NCBI GenBank assembly: GCA_009739215.1
Contig: VSJF01000001.1
Coordinates: 186,001 to 250,000 of the forward strand
Origin: Floccularia luteovirens
Lineage: Eukaryota; Basidiomycota; Agaricomycetes; Agaricales; Squamanitaceae
Length of the DNA stretch: 64,000 nucleotides
Reading direction: 5' to 3'
Position 1 is the first letter of the stretch. Every line of letters begins with the position of its first letter. The notes under the pieces were generated by a model. That model was given only the letters and a program-made list of their open reading frames with translations, had not been told where the DNA came from and did not search any database. The translations under genes were made by a program, and so were the position numbers. Shown here piece after piece: positions 1-11,200 of this stretch.

Positions 1-1259
1 AGGGCGGTCTAAACCCATGCAGAATTGCTGTGTTTCAGCAGGGTCACGAAGATCAGACAGGACATAACGCACCTGTGCCATAATTAAAGCCCATATCCCC
101 TTGTTTTCATAATAAAACCATGCACTTGAAGGGCACACTGATGGTATCCATAATGCAACAGAGAAAATGGCCAGATGTAATGCGAATAACTCTTCCGAAG
201 ATTTGAAGAATCTTAGAATAGAACCTAGCCGGACAAGTCCCTCTTCCGACAGCAGTGCATCCGGATTTTTTTGACCTGTGTACATTTAGCCATGCTGTTG
301 AGAACTTCTTCAAGATCAATTTGCTTACGGGGTGCATCTTGAACATCAGTTACCATCTCATCATCATCACTGTCATCCTCAATAGTGTCCGAGCTGATCT
401 CATCTTGTCCCTTCCGTTCGACTGGTTCGAGCCTACGCTTCCCATTGAGAGAGGAGCTGCACCTCTTGTCACCTCTGCTTTACTTGAAAGTTTCCGCCAA
501 AGTTTCCCAAAGCCACTAGGAGCCCATATTCGGGGTTTGTGCCGTTTAGTGTCCAAAATCAATGATGAGTTTGAATACTCTGATGAGTACCTCGGAAAGG
601 TATCCAGTGTGTCCAAGAAGATGAAACACGTGAAAAGGGACCTTGTTCGCAATGTTAATTAGTTTCCACAGCCTTCTGTCAAGAAATATAACAAAGTACC
701 GTCGTTCAGATCATTCTTCATGGAATCTAAAATCTTTCGAAATGTTTGACCAATTCGACCCGCTCCACTTTGCGATATTGGTCTAGAGCTGTCTCTAGCT
801 GATTTGGCCAGTCACTTAGTATTGTACGGCGCTCATATGCCTTGGCATTATCCTTCTTATCGAAACATGCCGTCCATCTTCTGGTATTGCAATGCTTGAA
901 CCAGTCAGTCGCACTTTTCACACCTGCTTCGCATGCATTTCTCAAGTTTACGGATGATTCAGCAAGTTTTGGGCCAAGTGTGTCAAGATCTGGCCTCGCA
1001 TTCTCTAATTTTGCGACGAAACTCAGTGAAGCGGCCGGGGTGAGAATTACCTGCGCTAGCTTCCTTCTGTGGAACAGCAGCCTCGGGTATTTCCAGTATT
1101 AAGGTCATTGACGTGGGTATTAAAAGAATGTAGACCACTGCGCATATATTTGCGGTTAGGCTGTATCAAGCATCAGGAGATTTGAGCTACCCACTGATGA
1201 GTTTGATGTCTCCGAGTCCTAACCAACCCACGCCACAGATATTTCAAGGTCGATCATGG
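1..1259 (-). pseudogene. Truncated, decayed copy of an ArAE/FUSC-type transporter gene
   Basis: This stretch is a diverged duplicate of 10291-11644, the middle of the complete transporter gene on the same strand. Recognisable pieces include DTKRHKPRIWAPSGFGKLWR and the helical segment ending NACEAGVKSATDWFKHCNTR. Compared with the intact copy there are several small indels: a base lost near 415 shifts frame after SVGSNQSN, a compensating pair lies near 555-600, and about 20 bases are missing near 245. The whole 5' part of the gene (N-terminal transmembrane half) is absent, because homology stops near 1259 and resumes on the far side of the missing block. The copy continues past the left edge, so its 3' end cannot be judged. 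I infer a pseudogene. Confidence 0.8.
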
Positions 1260-1434
1260 GGGCAGTGGTTGCATAGGGTCTGACAGTGATATCTCAAGTT
1301 TTAAGGCGGACGGGTATCAGCGCGTGATCGGTTCATTCCATTCTAATGTTAGAAATTATATTACCGGACAAAGTTTGCAGAGGTAGACCGGGGCAGCTGC
1401 CACGATATTGTCATTGCTAACTGTATATTTCTCT

Positions 1435-2723
1435 ATGACCGACTCAATTCCATCCAATATTGCTCAATTGTGAGTGTTCTGACGGTTGTTTAAATTTCTC
1501 AGTTACTGATATCCACCTTTTATTCTCCAGCACTGGTCCTATTGTAAGTAGAATCTTCATTAGCTCATTGCATGTTTCCGTCTAAATGATGCTGTACGCA
1601 GCTGCTGGGCCACCTTTTGACTTGGGCATTTTACAGTGCTTTGTGCGTTCAAACATGTAACTCCATTTCAATCCAAATCACCCGCATATTTTCACACCTC
1701 CATTTTTCAGATCTGTATTATTTGGCTTTCCCCAAGGATGGAAAAATTCCAAAAGCCATTGTTACATGGGTTTTCCTATTGGAAACTGTCCAGATCATAA
1801 TGACCACACGAGACGCTTTCCGCAATTTCGGTACTGGTTGGGGCGATATGAATGATCTCGACCAGGTCGGTTGGTTGTTCTTCAGTGTCCCTGTATTGGG
1901 TACCATGAGTAAGTCAGATCGATAAACAGGGTCGTGACGTCAGTTCGCTAATACTATTACTCGATAACAGTTGGCTCGGCAGGTCAAATTTTCTTTGCTT
2001 GGAGAATCTGGATTCTCAGTCAAAAACTTTGGGTTCCGATTCCTATCGTTCTGGTAAGTCAATAGTGCCGGATAAACACCAAGTGTCACGTTATAACATT
2101 GCCCCAAGATTTCCTTAATGCAATTGGGTGGAGGGATATGGACCGCTGTGGTTACCAGAGGAGGTCAATGGTCAGATGTTATCGCGCTAAGCCACGACTC
2201 CACATGCGTACGTTTTATTTCGTTTTGTCAAAGCGGCATTGATACATTTTGCATTAGATTTGGCTGGCAGGCACAGCTGGTTGTGATTTGATCATATCAA
2301 TTGCTATGATATACTACTTATCGATTTCGCGCAGTGGCTTCAGGTCAACAAATGTCCTCGTAGCCAAGATTATGAGAATCACTGTCGAAACGGGACTTGT
2401 TTGTGCTGCATTCGCGATATTGGACCTGGCGTTCTACCTCCGGTTCACAAACAACAATTACCATCTAGCGCCATCGATTCCTTTGTCGAAATTGTACTCC
2501 AACAGTCTTCTCATGGTTTGTAATTGGAGTTTTAAGTGAAAGTTTGTGCTAACATCTTGTGAAGGTCCTCAACTCACGGATGCGCATCGTTGGGGGCAGA
2601 GGAGTCAATCCAAATGAAGGATACATATCAGTCACAGCTTCTGGCTCAGCACGACCTCAGGAGACTCTTGTGGTCATTACAAAGGAGTCCACAAATGATT
2701 TGGAGTTGGATAGTGTGGGGTAA
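1435..2723 (+). CDS. DUF6534 seven-helix membrane protein (copy 1)
   Basis: A multi-exon membrane protein of the DUF6534 family, which is common and expanded in Agaricomycetes and has no established function. The start MTDSIPSNIAQ is followed by two tiny exons (TGPI, then LLGHLLTWAFYSALCVQTY), then YLYYLAFPKDGK, the signature TTRDAFRNFGTGWGDMNDLD, the helix IFFAWRIWIL, a loop, IWLAGTAGCDLIISIAMIYY, ITVETGLVCAAFAILDLAFY and NYHLAPSIPLSKLYSNSLL. About seven hydrophobic segments are visible with a short polar tail ending at TAA 2721-2723. Introns are short and at the same places as in the three paralogues at 14.2, 17.2 and 23.3 kb. It is almost identical to copy 2. The tail is a little shorter than in copy 2, but no frame break is seen, so it may be functional. 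Confidence 0.85.
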
Positions 2724-3035
2724 GCCTGGTTGCCAGCCCCTAGATAACATGTTACCCTGTTCCGTTTACTGACTGTTATCTATTATCACCTTTCGTTTCT
2801 TTCGCCCTTCATTTCATATTATTCCCATTCCTTTTCTTTCACTATTTCACACCTAAAATTGACGTGTCTCTGGGTCACCGGCTGTGGCTATGTATTTATT
2901 GTATAACGGGAGAAGGGTGTATTTCTTTACTTTAAATTATAATACAAAATTTTAAAAGAAGTGGTAAGAATGACTAATGAAAATTCAAAGAACCTGTAAG
3001 AAGCATAATTATAAGTTTAGATCTTGTATTCATTC
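2724..3035. other. Intergenic, no gene seen
   Basis: A 3' flank of DUF6534 copy 1. It is T-rich then A-rich, with no open frame resembling a known protein. Confidence 0.6.
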
Positions 3036-3425
3036 AGGATGTCGAACACTTTACTGAAGTATATCCTACTTATAGAATGACGAGAGTCGTGGGATCACAT
3101 CACATCTTATTGAATTTCTCTCAGAAGAAGTAGCATCCTCAAGACTTCATAGATCACTACTTCCACTACAATCAGGAATTGGCAATGTTGCGAACTCTAT
3201 CTTTGGTGGATTAACAGCATGGCCATTCGATCAGGTTCAAGTATGAACAGGTATTGCAGGTTAGTCAAGTGTTTCCATTTTTTCCAAGTCTATGTCCTGA
3301 TTGTAGCGCTTTTGAAAGACACATTCCTCGATTTATTTTACTCTGAAATGCTATCGCTTGCAACTGCAACTAGTGTTCGTTTCTCCCCAGAAGAGTTAGT
3401 TTATTTTGTACAAGGGTCCTTTTAC
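3036..3425 (+). pseudogene. Acetyl-CoA hydrolase (ACH1) gene relic
   Basis: Two exon-like blocks match the middle of fungal acetyl-CoA hydrolase (CoA transferase family). The first reads LLPLQSGIGNVANSIFGGL followed by a PFDQVQV segment; the second, after an intron-like gap (about 3260-3306), reads KDTFLDLFYSEMLSLATATS then VRFSPEE. In the intact family these are consecutive (the glutamate-containing EVLQDTFLDLF loop). A TGA interrupts the join after PFDQVQV, and no sequence for the remaining parts of the enzyme is present on either side. The piece lies between DUF6534 copy 1 and GMC gene 1. I infer a dead gene fragment. The family match is strong; the exact limits are approximate. Confidence 0.8.
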
Positions 3426-3629
3426 TATTCAATCTTATCATAAAAGATACCTCGTATATTAAAAAGAGCGAGTGGTCGAGAATGAGCGTGTAGCGTATTG
3501 TGGCAAAATGTAGTATCTGATATATTCCCAAAAAAATCAATCTCTCTTCTGCGTAGAAAAACGCAGTCCGACTGCTAAAAGAAAAATCCGAACAGAAAGA
3601 GAAAAAAAGTTTTCAAAGGAGAATATATT

Positions 3630-5958
3630 TTAAGATTTATGGGCAGCCAGGATGATGGTGGCAGCCTTCTCAGCCACTGAATACACAGCTACTTGCGTGT
3701 GAGATTCAGGAATCTGAGGCTATAAGGACGTCATTTTACGTTAATATAGCATTGTGGAACGTTTGACGCACGAAAATAGATGCGTCGACAATGCGCAATC
3801 CAACAGCACCTTTCAGGAGCAAGTCAGGGTCAACGCAACCCCAATGGGCGCCTTGAGGAGACATGACGCAAGAACCAACGGGATGGTTGACTGTAACAGA
3901 GTTAGTCAGAATAACCTTGAGTTGGTCTTCAGCTGTGTTGGCATTAGAGGCTGTTGAGAAAGGAGCAACGATGTAATCTTTCCACTGTTTGGCGGTAATA
4001 AGCTTGCGAGCATCTGCGATGGATTGTAACATCGCTAAAGAATCGAAACCGTGCGAGTAAAGTGCGGGATCGATGAGAGGCATGGCGAATGGGTCAGTTG
4101 ATGGAATGTTGACGGTACCACCTAGCATAAACCAAACAATCAGGATTTTGTTGGAAATACCGAAAAATGTCAGACTAACGAGATTTTGGAGATACAACAG
4201 CAGTCAAAAGAGTCATAAAACTTCCTGATGTGGGCATGGGAACGGGACCAAGAGCAGCAAACCCGTTCTGTAAGAGGGCACCAAGTTACTCGAAACTATA
4301 TGGATACATTATTTAAAATAAAGAGAACTCACAACATACAAGTGTTCCATGTGGCCAGAATCTGGTCCTGCAGAGGGGTCCCCAAATTGTCGGAGAGCAG
4401 TCGAGTCCTTGGGGAGACGGAAGTATGCAATTGTGTTAGCAGTAGGGTCAACAAACCGGCCAGTCTTGTTGACAGTCCATTCTTGGAGGTCAGCAGCAAA
4501 GACTGCTGGGTTACCAATAGAATCGAAAGTGTTGTTGGAGTTTACAGAGTAGTAGTTGGCAAGCAAAGGGTGGTCAGTAAAGTTCTTTCCGACACTCGGG
4601 AGATCAACGATAGTGTCAATGCCAAATTTGTTGAGGACATCAGATGGGCCGACACCAGAACGTTGAAGGAGGGCAGGTGTCCCGAAAACACCAAGGGAGA
4701 GGATGAGCTCCTTCCTAGCACGGAAGACAACACGCAGAGCTATTCCAACAAAAGATCGGTAAGTTATTAAACAGATAAAGAAAAAATTGCGTACTAGAGT
4801 TAACTGTGCCAACCTCAACACTTTGCAGGACTGGCTTTTTTCCGTGAGCTTTGAAGACATCAGGGATGATCCTGGTTGCGCGAGTGTGGATAATGACATC
4901 CAAGTTGGTTCGGTGCAGAACAGGTTGTAAGTAAGCAGTGAAGGAACTGCTGCGCACTCCACCACCAACGGAAGATTGCATAGAACCTGAACAAGATCAA
5001 CTCCAATTAAGAGGGCTCATTTGGTGAACAATGACATAAAATTACTCACCAGTCCCAAGCATCCTACCATCGTTGAAATCCTCAGTACGGAAGAATCGAG
5101 GGTCAGCTTCTCCAATTGTTGTAGTAGAATCAAACACTCGGTCGTCAATTTCTGTCTGGAAACCTGGCACACTGGCACTGACGGGACCATTTCCATAGGC
5201 GGCAGGGTCAACAATACCAGCGGTGTTACGAGAACCAGCCGATGGGCTCAAATGGTTAGACTTGAGTTTCCCGATTTGATCAGTCCCATTAGCCAAAAAT
5301 AAAACAGACGTACGTTAAAGTAATGTGGTGCCATATCCTTTGCGGACCATGTTGAGTCACCAGTAATGGCTGCCCAGTTGTTGAATGTTGAGTTTGATGG
5401 ACGGTTAAAAGTGAGAAGGTCTGCAGAATCACACAATTAAGAAGGGGGTTTCTTCTTTATGAAAGAGGAGATAGGTTGCTTACTAACAACGCTGCTTCCT
5501 CCTAGCGCAAATCCTCTAGTATAAGGAATTATAGCACCATTCATTTTTGCTTGGGGAACAGAGGTGTAATTCCAGTCGACGATAGTGTTGGGTAACAAGA
5601 CACCCAGGAATGGAATGTCTGTGTTGGGGTTCGCATCTGGCCTATAATTCACGAAGGGGAGGGGACGATTAATCGAAAAAGGAACTACTTGACTTTGATA
5701 ACATACATTCCACCTGCCTCTATTACCAAAACTTTGTTGTTTGGATGGGCAGACAACCTGTTGGCCAAAGCACAACCTGCAGTACCACCTATGATCCCAA
5801 AAATAGGGATTGTTATCACATTGTAATAAACTAATGTTTTTGGTCTTACCACCAACGATTACGTAGTCATAGCCATGGAAAGGTAAAGAGGGGGAGGTGG
5901 TGAGGATGGAGGTAGCACCTAAAGCTGCGGCGAAAGTGGCGATACCGTCGAAAAGCAT
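3630..5958 (-). CDS. GMC oxidoreductase, aryl-alcohol-oxidase-like (copy 1)
   Basis: A secreted FAD-dependent alcohol oxidase or dehydrogenase of the glucose-methanol-choline family (CAZy AA3 type), probably oxidising aromatic or aliphatic alcohols and giving H2O2. The start MLFDGIATFAAALGATS opens a signal peptide, then YDYVIVGG|GTAGCALANRLS (the FAD dinucleotide-binding site, split by an intron), IPFLGVLLPNTIVDWNY, TRGFALGGSSVV, GVFGTPALLQRSGVG and DPSAGPDSGHMEHLYV. The catalytic His sits in VNHPVGSCVMS and the second active-site His in PESHTQVAVYSVAEKAA in the last exon, which ends LAAHKS at TAA 3630-3632. At least eight short introns are needed. All key motifs are present, so the gene looks intact. 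Substrate is unknown. It is antiparallel to DUF6534 copy 1, with the ACH1 relic between them. Confidence 0.88.
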
Positions 5959-6905
5959 GCCTGTGACGGAAGCTTGGGGATCAAGGATGGAATTAATTCT
6001 GCAACGCTCTCTCTTTATATTTATTCAGAACAACCTGGGAGATGGGAATCTCATAACTTAGAACCTGTCAGTGTATGGGAACAGAATACAGCGAGAATAT
6101 GGATGGGCATATTATCATTATCACATGATGTAATCTGGCGTGACCAGGGTCCAAAATGCGACACCTAAGGTAAGTGTGTTTTGTCGCTAGTTTAAGAGCA
6201 AACAAAAAGTCCGACCATTAAGACACATTGGGTTTCCTATATCCCGGTCTTTGATCTGGTTTTTTCTATCCATTTTCCGTTGCTTTCAGAAATTTCGTAG
6301 AAATGAGCATAACTGTCACACATACTTAGTCATGTGATATTAGCACATTGGTCTCCAAAAAACTGTTATTAATTCCCGAACTTGTAACTATTTCTAGCTA
6401 AACGGAATTTTTAATGTTTTTGCTGCACCTCCTTCGAATCTTGGAATCAAAATATATCGTTCAATGTTCAAATACAAGCGGGTCTTGTTTATATAAAATG
6501 GGCAATCAACTCGCTACGAGAGACAAAAAAAGGCACTCGAGGAGGTCATGACAAGCTACTACGACGACCACTACCTTACCCATCCCGAACTGTTCGGAAT
6601 TTGCTGTTCAGAGACCGTGGTGACCACAACCCCAGGAAACGAGCAAATGAGTCCCGAAACCTATAAGAACCAATTCCCTCAAACAAAAGATCATACCTGT
6701 TCTTACTTTTCGACTTACGTTGACATTCGGCTTGGAGCGCTTGCTAAGTACAAATCTCCAAGCACGTTTATCACGCGTTTCTGCTATATACCATGACAAG
6801 TCCATCGTATCTTTGTACATTTTTTTCGAAGACTCCTTGCTTTCGCGGATATCGAGGAAAATAGAAAAACCCAAACCTGGCTAACCCGTAACTGCCAGCT
6901 ATTCT
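5959..6905. other. Intergenic, 5' flank of GMC gene 1
   Basis: Holds the promoter side of the minus-strand GMC gene. The longest open frame (6548-6796, +) has no recognisable similarity and no intron context, so it is not called. Otherwise AT-rich and featureless. Confidence 0.5.
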
Positions 6906-7465
6906 ACCTACGTAGAAAATACACCCCAGCTCCAGGCAAGATCAAATGTCGGGCGCAGGATTGATCGCAAACGAACTTCTTCGGATCTATGTGATCTGAT
7001 TTTCGACGATCATTCTTCTTGCAATCCCCAACGGTTACGAATCCTGCAGAACCTAGAGCAAGTCAAGCACAAGGTCAAAGGAGTATATATATATGTGACT
7101 CTTACCTCTTCCGAAAGCCATTTGTTGGGATTGTGGTGATACCCAGTTGGCGATGGCCGCGGTACCGACGTTACTTCTGAAACCAACCATCCCGGATATG
7201 GCGGTAATTCTATGCTGGCAGAGCCATACGTTACTTCTATCTATTGCAAAGCATGTTCCAGCACCTGTTAAGGAAAAAAAAATTTAATCAAGTGTTTCAA
7301 ACTTTGCAGAGATATTCAGCACTCACCGCTGTTAGGTGCACCAGCATCAATATTGGTGAAACCGGAATAACTTGCAAGAATGGTGGGAGTTCCGTAAGGG
7401 TGGGCCAAAGAAAAGATTGTGGATGTGATGTATGTGTTTTTGACGGCGAGTTAAAGCGCCATTCT
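6905..7465 (-). pseudogene. Relic of GH13 alpha-amylase C-terminal part
   Basis: Three exon-like blocks read on the minus strand give the end of the catalytic barrel and the start of domain C of a GH13 alpha-amylase: FSLAHPYGTPTILASYSGF then DAGAPNS (about 7460-7335), VWLCQHRITAISGMVGFRSN then TAAIANWVSPQSQQMAFGRG (about 7265-7107), and SAGFVTVGDCKKN before it loses similarity and stops near 6910. The gaps between blocks have GT..AG ends. The N-terminal two thirds, including the catalytic Asp and Glu, are missing, and the expected domain C sequence after FVAIN is degraded. It is a different amylase subtype from the complete gene at 54.6-56.7 kb. I infer a dead fragment. Confidence 0.8.
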
Positions 7466-7529
7466 ATGCAGTAAGGATGTTATTAATGAATAGTTGTCAG
7501 GAAAAGGGTTGCTAAAAAGAATCGCCCTC

Positions 7530-7906
7530 TCTTGATGAAGATACACTCCTTAATTGTTCAGGCTGTCCTGGATTCCTTGTGGTAGAGTTGATAGGTTACT
7601 ACCTTGAACTATGATATCGGAATTTCAGCTGTTCTTGGAATCTCCTGATAGAAAAGCAGGTACCCAACAGAAACTCTGAGATGTCATTATGGTTCGTTGT
7701 TCGAGCCACTGCGCTTGGGTTCATTGTGGTTGTACCTGAAAATCCAAGTATTCGCAATGTCACATTAATCATGCTCGTCATTCGAGCAGTACTCCGACAT
7801 ACAACTTTATATATAGTAATTTCCTTGCAATTCCACTTGATACGCTCACAAAATCATCTTAAAAACAGCTACCACAGCACAAAACACAACTAGTAGTTTA
7901 CCACAC
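7530..7906 (-). pseudogene. Inverted 5' fragment of the HAUS1-like augmin gene
   Basis: About 370 bp matches 37922-38290 in inverted orientation. It includes about 170 bp of upstream sequence, the first exon (here MNPSAVARTTNHNDISEFLL against MNPSTVAQTTNHHDISEFLS in the full gene), the first intron and most of exon 2 (STLPQGIQDSLNN). Right after DSLNN an in-frame TAA appears and similarity ends. No later exon is present. It is a promoter-plus-5' copy of the gene about 30 kb to the right, and lies about 70 bp from the amylase relic on the same strand. Confidence 0.82.
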
Positions 7907-8294
7907 TCGACGACGCGCATACTAAACTCTTTTTTTCACACTGTAACTCACTATATCTGATTCTGTTCTTGTGAACATCCAACCTGGCAGCTGTGATTCC
8001 GGCCTCTTCATTTCTTTTTCAGATCAGTTCATTGATTGGCGATTACCATGAGACACCGCTTCGCTTAAAAAATGCCGAATTCTGTTAACCTTCTTCAACC
8101 CAGTTTACTTGACTCAAGAGGTTTAAGTTCGCTAGTGAGGAAATACATTGCATTATCAGTATTCAAGCTTTACAATTACAATCTAATAATTATGATATCG
8201 GTACTGGAATGGGAATACTAGAGTCCTGTGTACATACTAAGGGTCACTGACTGATACCCGATCATAAGCGTAGGTTACTTACCTGCCATCTGTC
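7907..8294. other. Intergenic, no gene seen
   Basis: Lies between the augmin fragment and the 3' end of the transporter gene. No conserved reading frame is visible. Confidence 0.5.
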
Positions 8295-11200
8295 CTACTG
8301 CAATTTGGCCACAAAACCTTGACCGAGCACCCTTTCTTCACGATTCAGGTAATCAACTTGTAAGGCACCGAACCCATGGAATGCCGTCTCGCCGCACAGT
8401 GTCCGAATAATGGTTGTCATTTCGTCGATAAGCTGAACAAAGTACATACAGCAATGTCAATATCTCTTGTTTCGTACTTCCTCAATCAGAAGGGAACAAG
8501 GGAACAACTCACATTGATGATGTTTAATAACGCCACAACAGCTTAAGGTAAAATAACATCAGTGGACTTTGTTCTTCTCCTCGCCGATCACCGAGTTATT
8601 TTGAAACTGACCTGTACTGTGTGCTGGTAATTGTTCATCCTTTGTCGCGTTAGCAGATAGCATCGGAGGTGACATGTTGTCAAAGTAGTCATCTCACCAT
8701 GAGCACGTCAAGTGTCAATTCCTCAAATCCAATGCTTGACCCATCCACTCTAGCGGCGTCCAGATCTATAGAATCATCTCTGGAGTTTATATCTGAATCT
8801 GAATCTGATAATTGCGGACGTTTATTTGACGTGACTCGTGTTAAGGGAACGAGTAGAGTGCGATGCGTAGAATTCCTTTCATGATATACGAGACGGTCCC
8901 GGAGCCTGGGCAATGACGCTGGAAGAGCGTGAGGCCTTCTTAGCGCATTAGATATAATAGACACATTGGAGAAAATGTCCGAAAGCTAGTGTGGCATGGA
9001 TCAACATGCCAAAATCAAAAAACATTGGTCCTCGCTTACAAAATTCGGGTTGAGGTATGGTGTCTGAAACCTGGTAAGTATATAAATGCGAGGATATGCG
9101 TAACTTATTGAACTTACTCTATCAACTAGAATACTACACCATCTAGGATCAAGTTTCGAGAATGCGCTGACTAGAACTATAAAAGATCCAATTATTTTTG
9201 ATCTAAGTCTTCTGTTAGCACACACAAATATCTGGATTGCTAGAACACCAACTGGGTTCTGTGCAGTAGTTGATATTGATCATGGGGCCAAACCCCTCTA
9301 CGGACAATCAGATCAGACGTAGTGTGCTAATAGAGTTGGTCACCAACTGGAATTGTGGCTCAAATTTGGCAGTCTGGAGAGATGGAGCAAGCGCTTGCAA
9401 GCGAGCCTATACGATAGCAAATAAGAATCCTAAGGAAAAACAGTTCTCAAGGCACGTACAGAAACAGCGATCACATGTCTTGCAATTTTCCTGACGCGTC
9501 TTTCTTTTGGAGATACTGACCCTTCAGTACCATTAGGACCTACAAATTGAACTTTTTGATAGTCCCCGGAGCGTGCGCGTGCATCTTCAGCAAGGAAGGC
9601 CTCTATCTCGCTTGCAAGTATACTTCCAAGATCTTCTGTCGTATCAGCGAGCGTTTTTCTGACAAGGGTGCGGGACGATTTTGGGTAGGGGAACATCATG
9701 ACGATGAACTAGAACATGCATAATCGAAAGAATGTGTCAGAATTCGAATCTATATTTGAGGAGAAACAGTTTACGGCGGCGAAAAAGCCAGCTATGACGA
9801 GTAATGCTCGTTTCCAAGCGAGTGTCACTCCGAACCCCGGATTGGCGAGGATAGCTATATGGGTATTTATCCAGCTGTATCCCACGACTGACATCGATAG
9901 ATATTTGTTACATGTGGTACTTCAATATATTATATGAAACACTCACCGAAAACAACAGTTATCCCGGCCATAATCCAAAGCATTGCTTGCTCTGGTGGTG
10001 CACTGATACGTCCAAGAAGGCAAGGCGAAACGATTACAGTCTGGACACGGAAATCAGACGATGTTTTCTTGACCAGCAACGACTTCTTACTGTTGCTACA
10101 ACCAACCCATATGGATTTCCTGTTCCTCTACCAGCACCAATGTACCAAGCTGCCATTCCAACTATTTACCAACAAAATGTCAATGAACTGCACAACAAAC
10201 GTTCATATGAGACTATGAGACTTACCAACTAACCCCAGTAAAGTACCCAACAGCCTTGCCACAAATCCGGCAATCTGATCTCCGGCATAAAGGGCAAGCG
10301 CAGTCTAAACCCATGCATAATCGCTGTGTTTCAGCAGGGTCACGAAGATCAGGCAGGACATAACGCACCTGTGCCATAATTAAAGCCCATATCCCCTTGT
10401 TTTCATAATAAAACCATGCACTTGAAGTGCACACTGATGGAATCCATAATGCAACAGAGACAAGAGCCAGACGTAATGCGAACAACCCTTCCGATGATTT
10501 GAAGAATCTTACAATAGAGCCTAATCGGACAAGTCCCTTTCCAATAGCGGTCCTAGGAGGGAGTGCATCGGGGTTTTTTTGACCTGTCCACATTGAGCTA
10601 TTATATTGAGAACTTCTTCAAGATCAATTTGCTTACGGGGTGCATCTTGAACATCAGTTACCATCTCATCATCATCACTGTCATCCTCTATGGCGTCCGA
10701 GCTGATCTCATCTTGTCCCTTTACATTCGACTGGTTCGAGCCTACGCTTCCCATGGAGAGAGGAGCTGTACCTTGTGTCACCTCTGCTTTACTTGAAAGT
10801 TTCCGCCAAAGTTTCCCAAAGCCACTAGGAGCCCATATTCGGGGTTTGTGCCGTTTAGTGTCGAAATCAATGATGAGTTTGAATACTCTGATGAGTACCT
10901 CGGAAAAGGCATCCAGTGTGTCCAAGAAGACGAAACACGTGAAAAGGGACCTTGTTCGCATGTTAAATTTCCACGGCAATTTGCAAGAAATAGAATAAGT
11001 ACCTGGCAGCAAACATCTCATCGTCGTTCTTCACGGAATCTAAAATCTTCCGAGTCTCTGGATCGAAATATCTTTCGAAAGGTTTGACCAATTTGACCCT
11101 CTCTACTCTGCGATATTGGTCTAGGGCCGTTTCCAGCTGGTTCAGCCGGTCACTAAGTACCGCATGGCGCTCATATGCCTTGGCATTATCCGTCTTACTG

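Larger units (their letters stand above)
1..2723. repeat. Left copy of a segmental duplication (transporter + DUF6534 gene)
   Basis: Bases 1-1259 match 10291-11644 and bases 1307-2723 match about 13549-15450, in the same order and orientation. The left copy lacks about 1.9 kb present in the right copy, with 1260-1306 as unmatched filler at the junction, and about 0.5 kb more upstream of the DUF6534 start. The duplication runs off the left edge of the window, so the unit is at least as long as seen here. Exons are much better conserved than the flanks. Confidence 0.85.

Noticed and set aside
4228..4770. 180-residue plus-strand open frame
   Set aside because: Lies opposite the well-supported exons of GMC gene 1 and has no similarity of its own.
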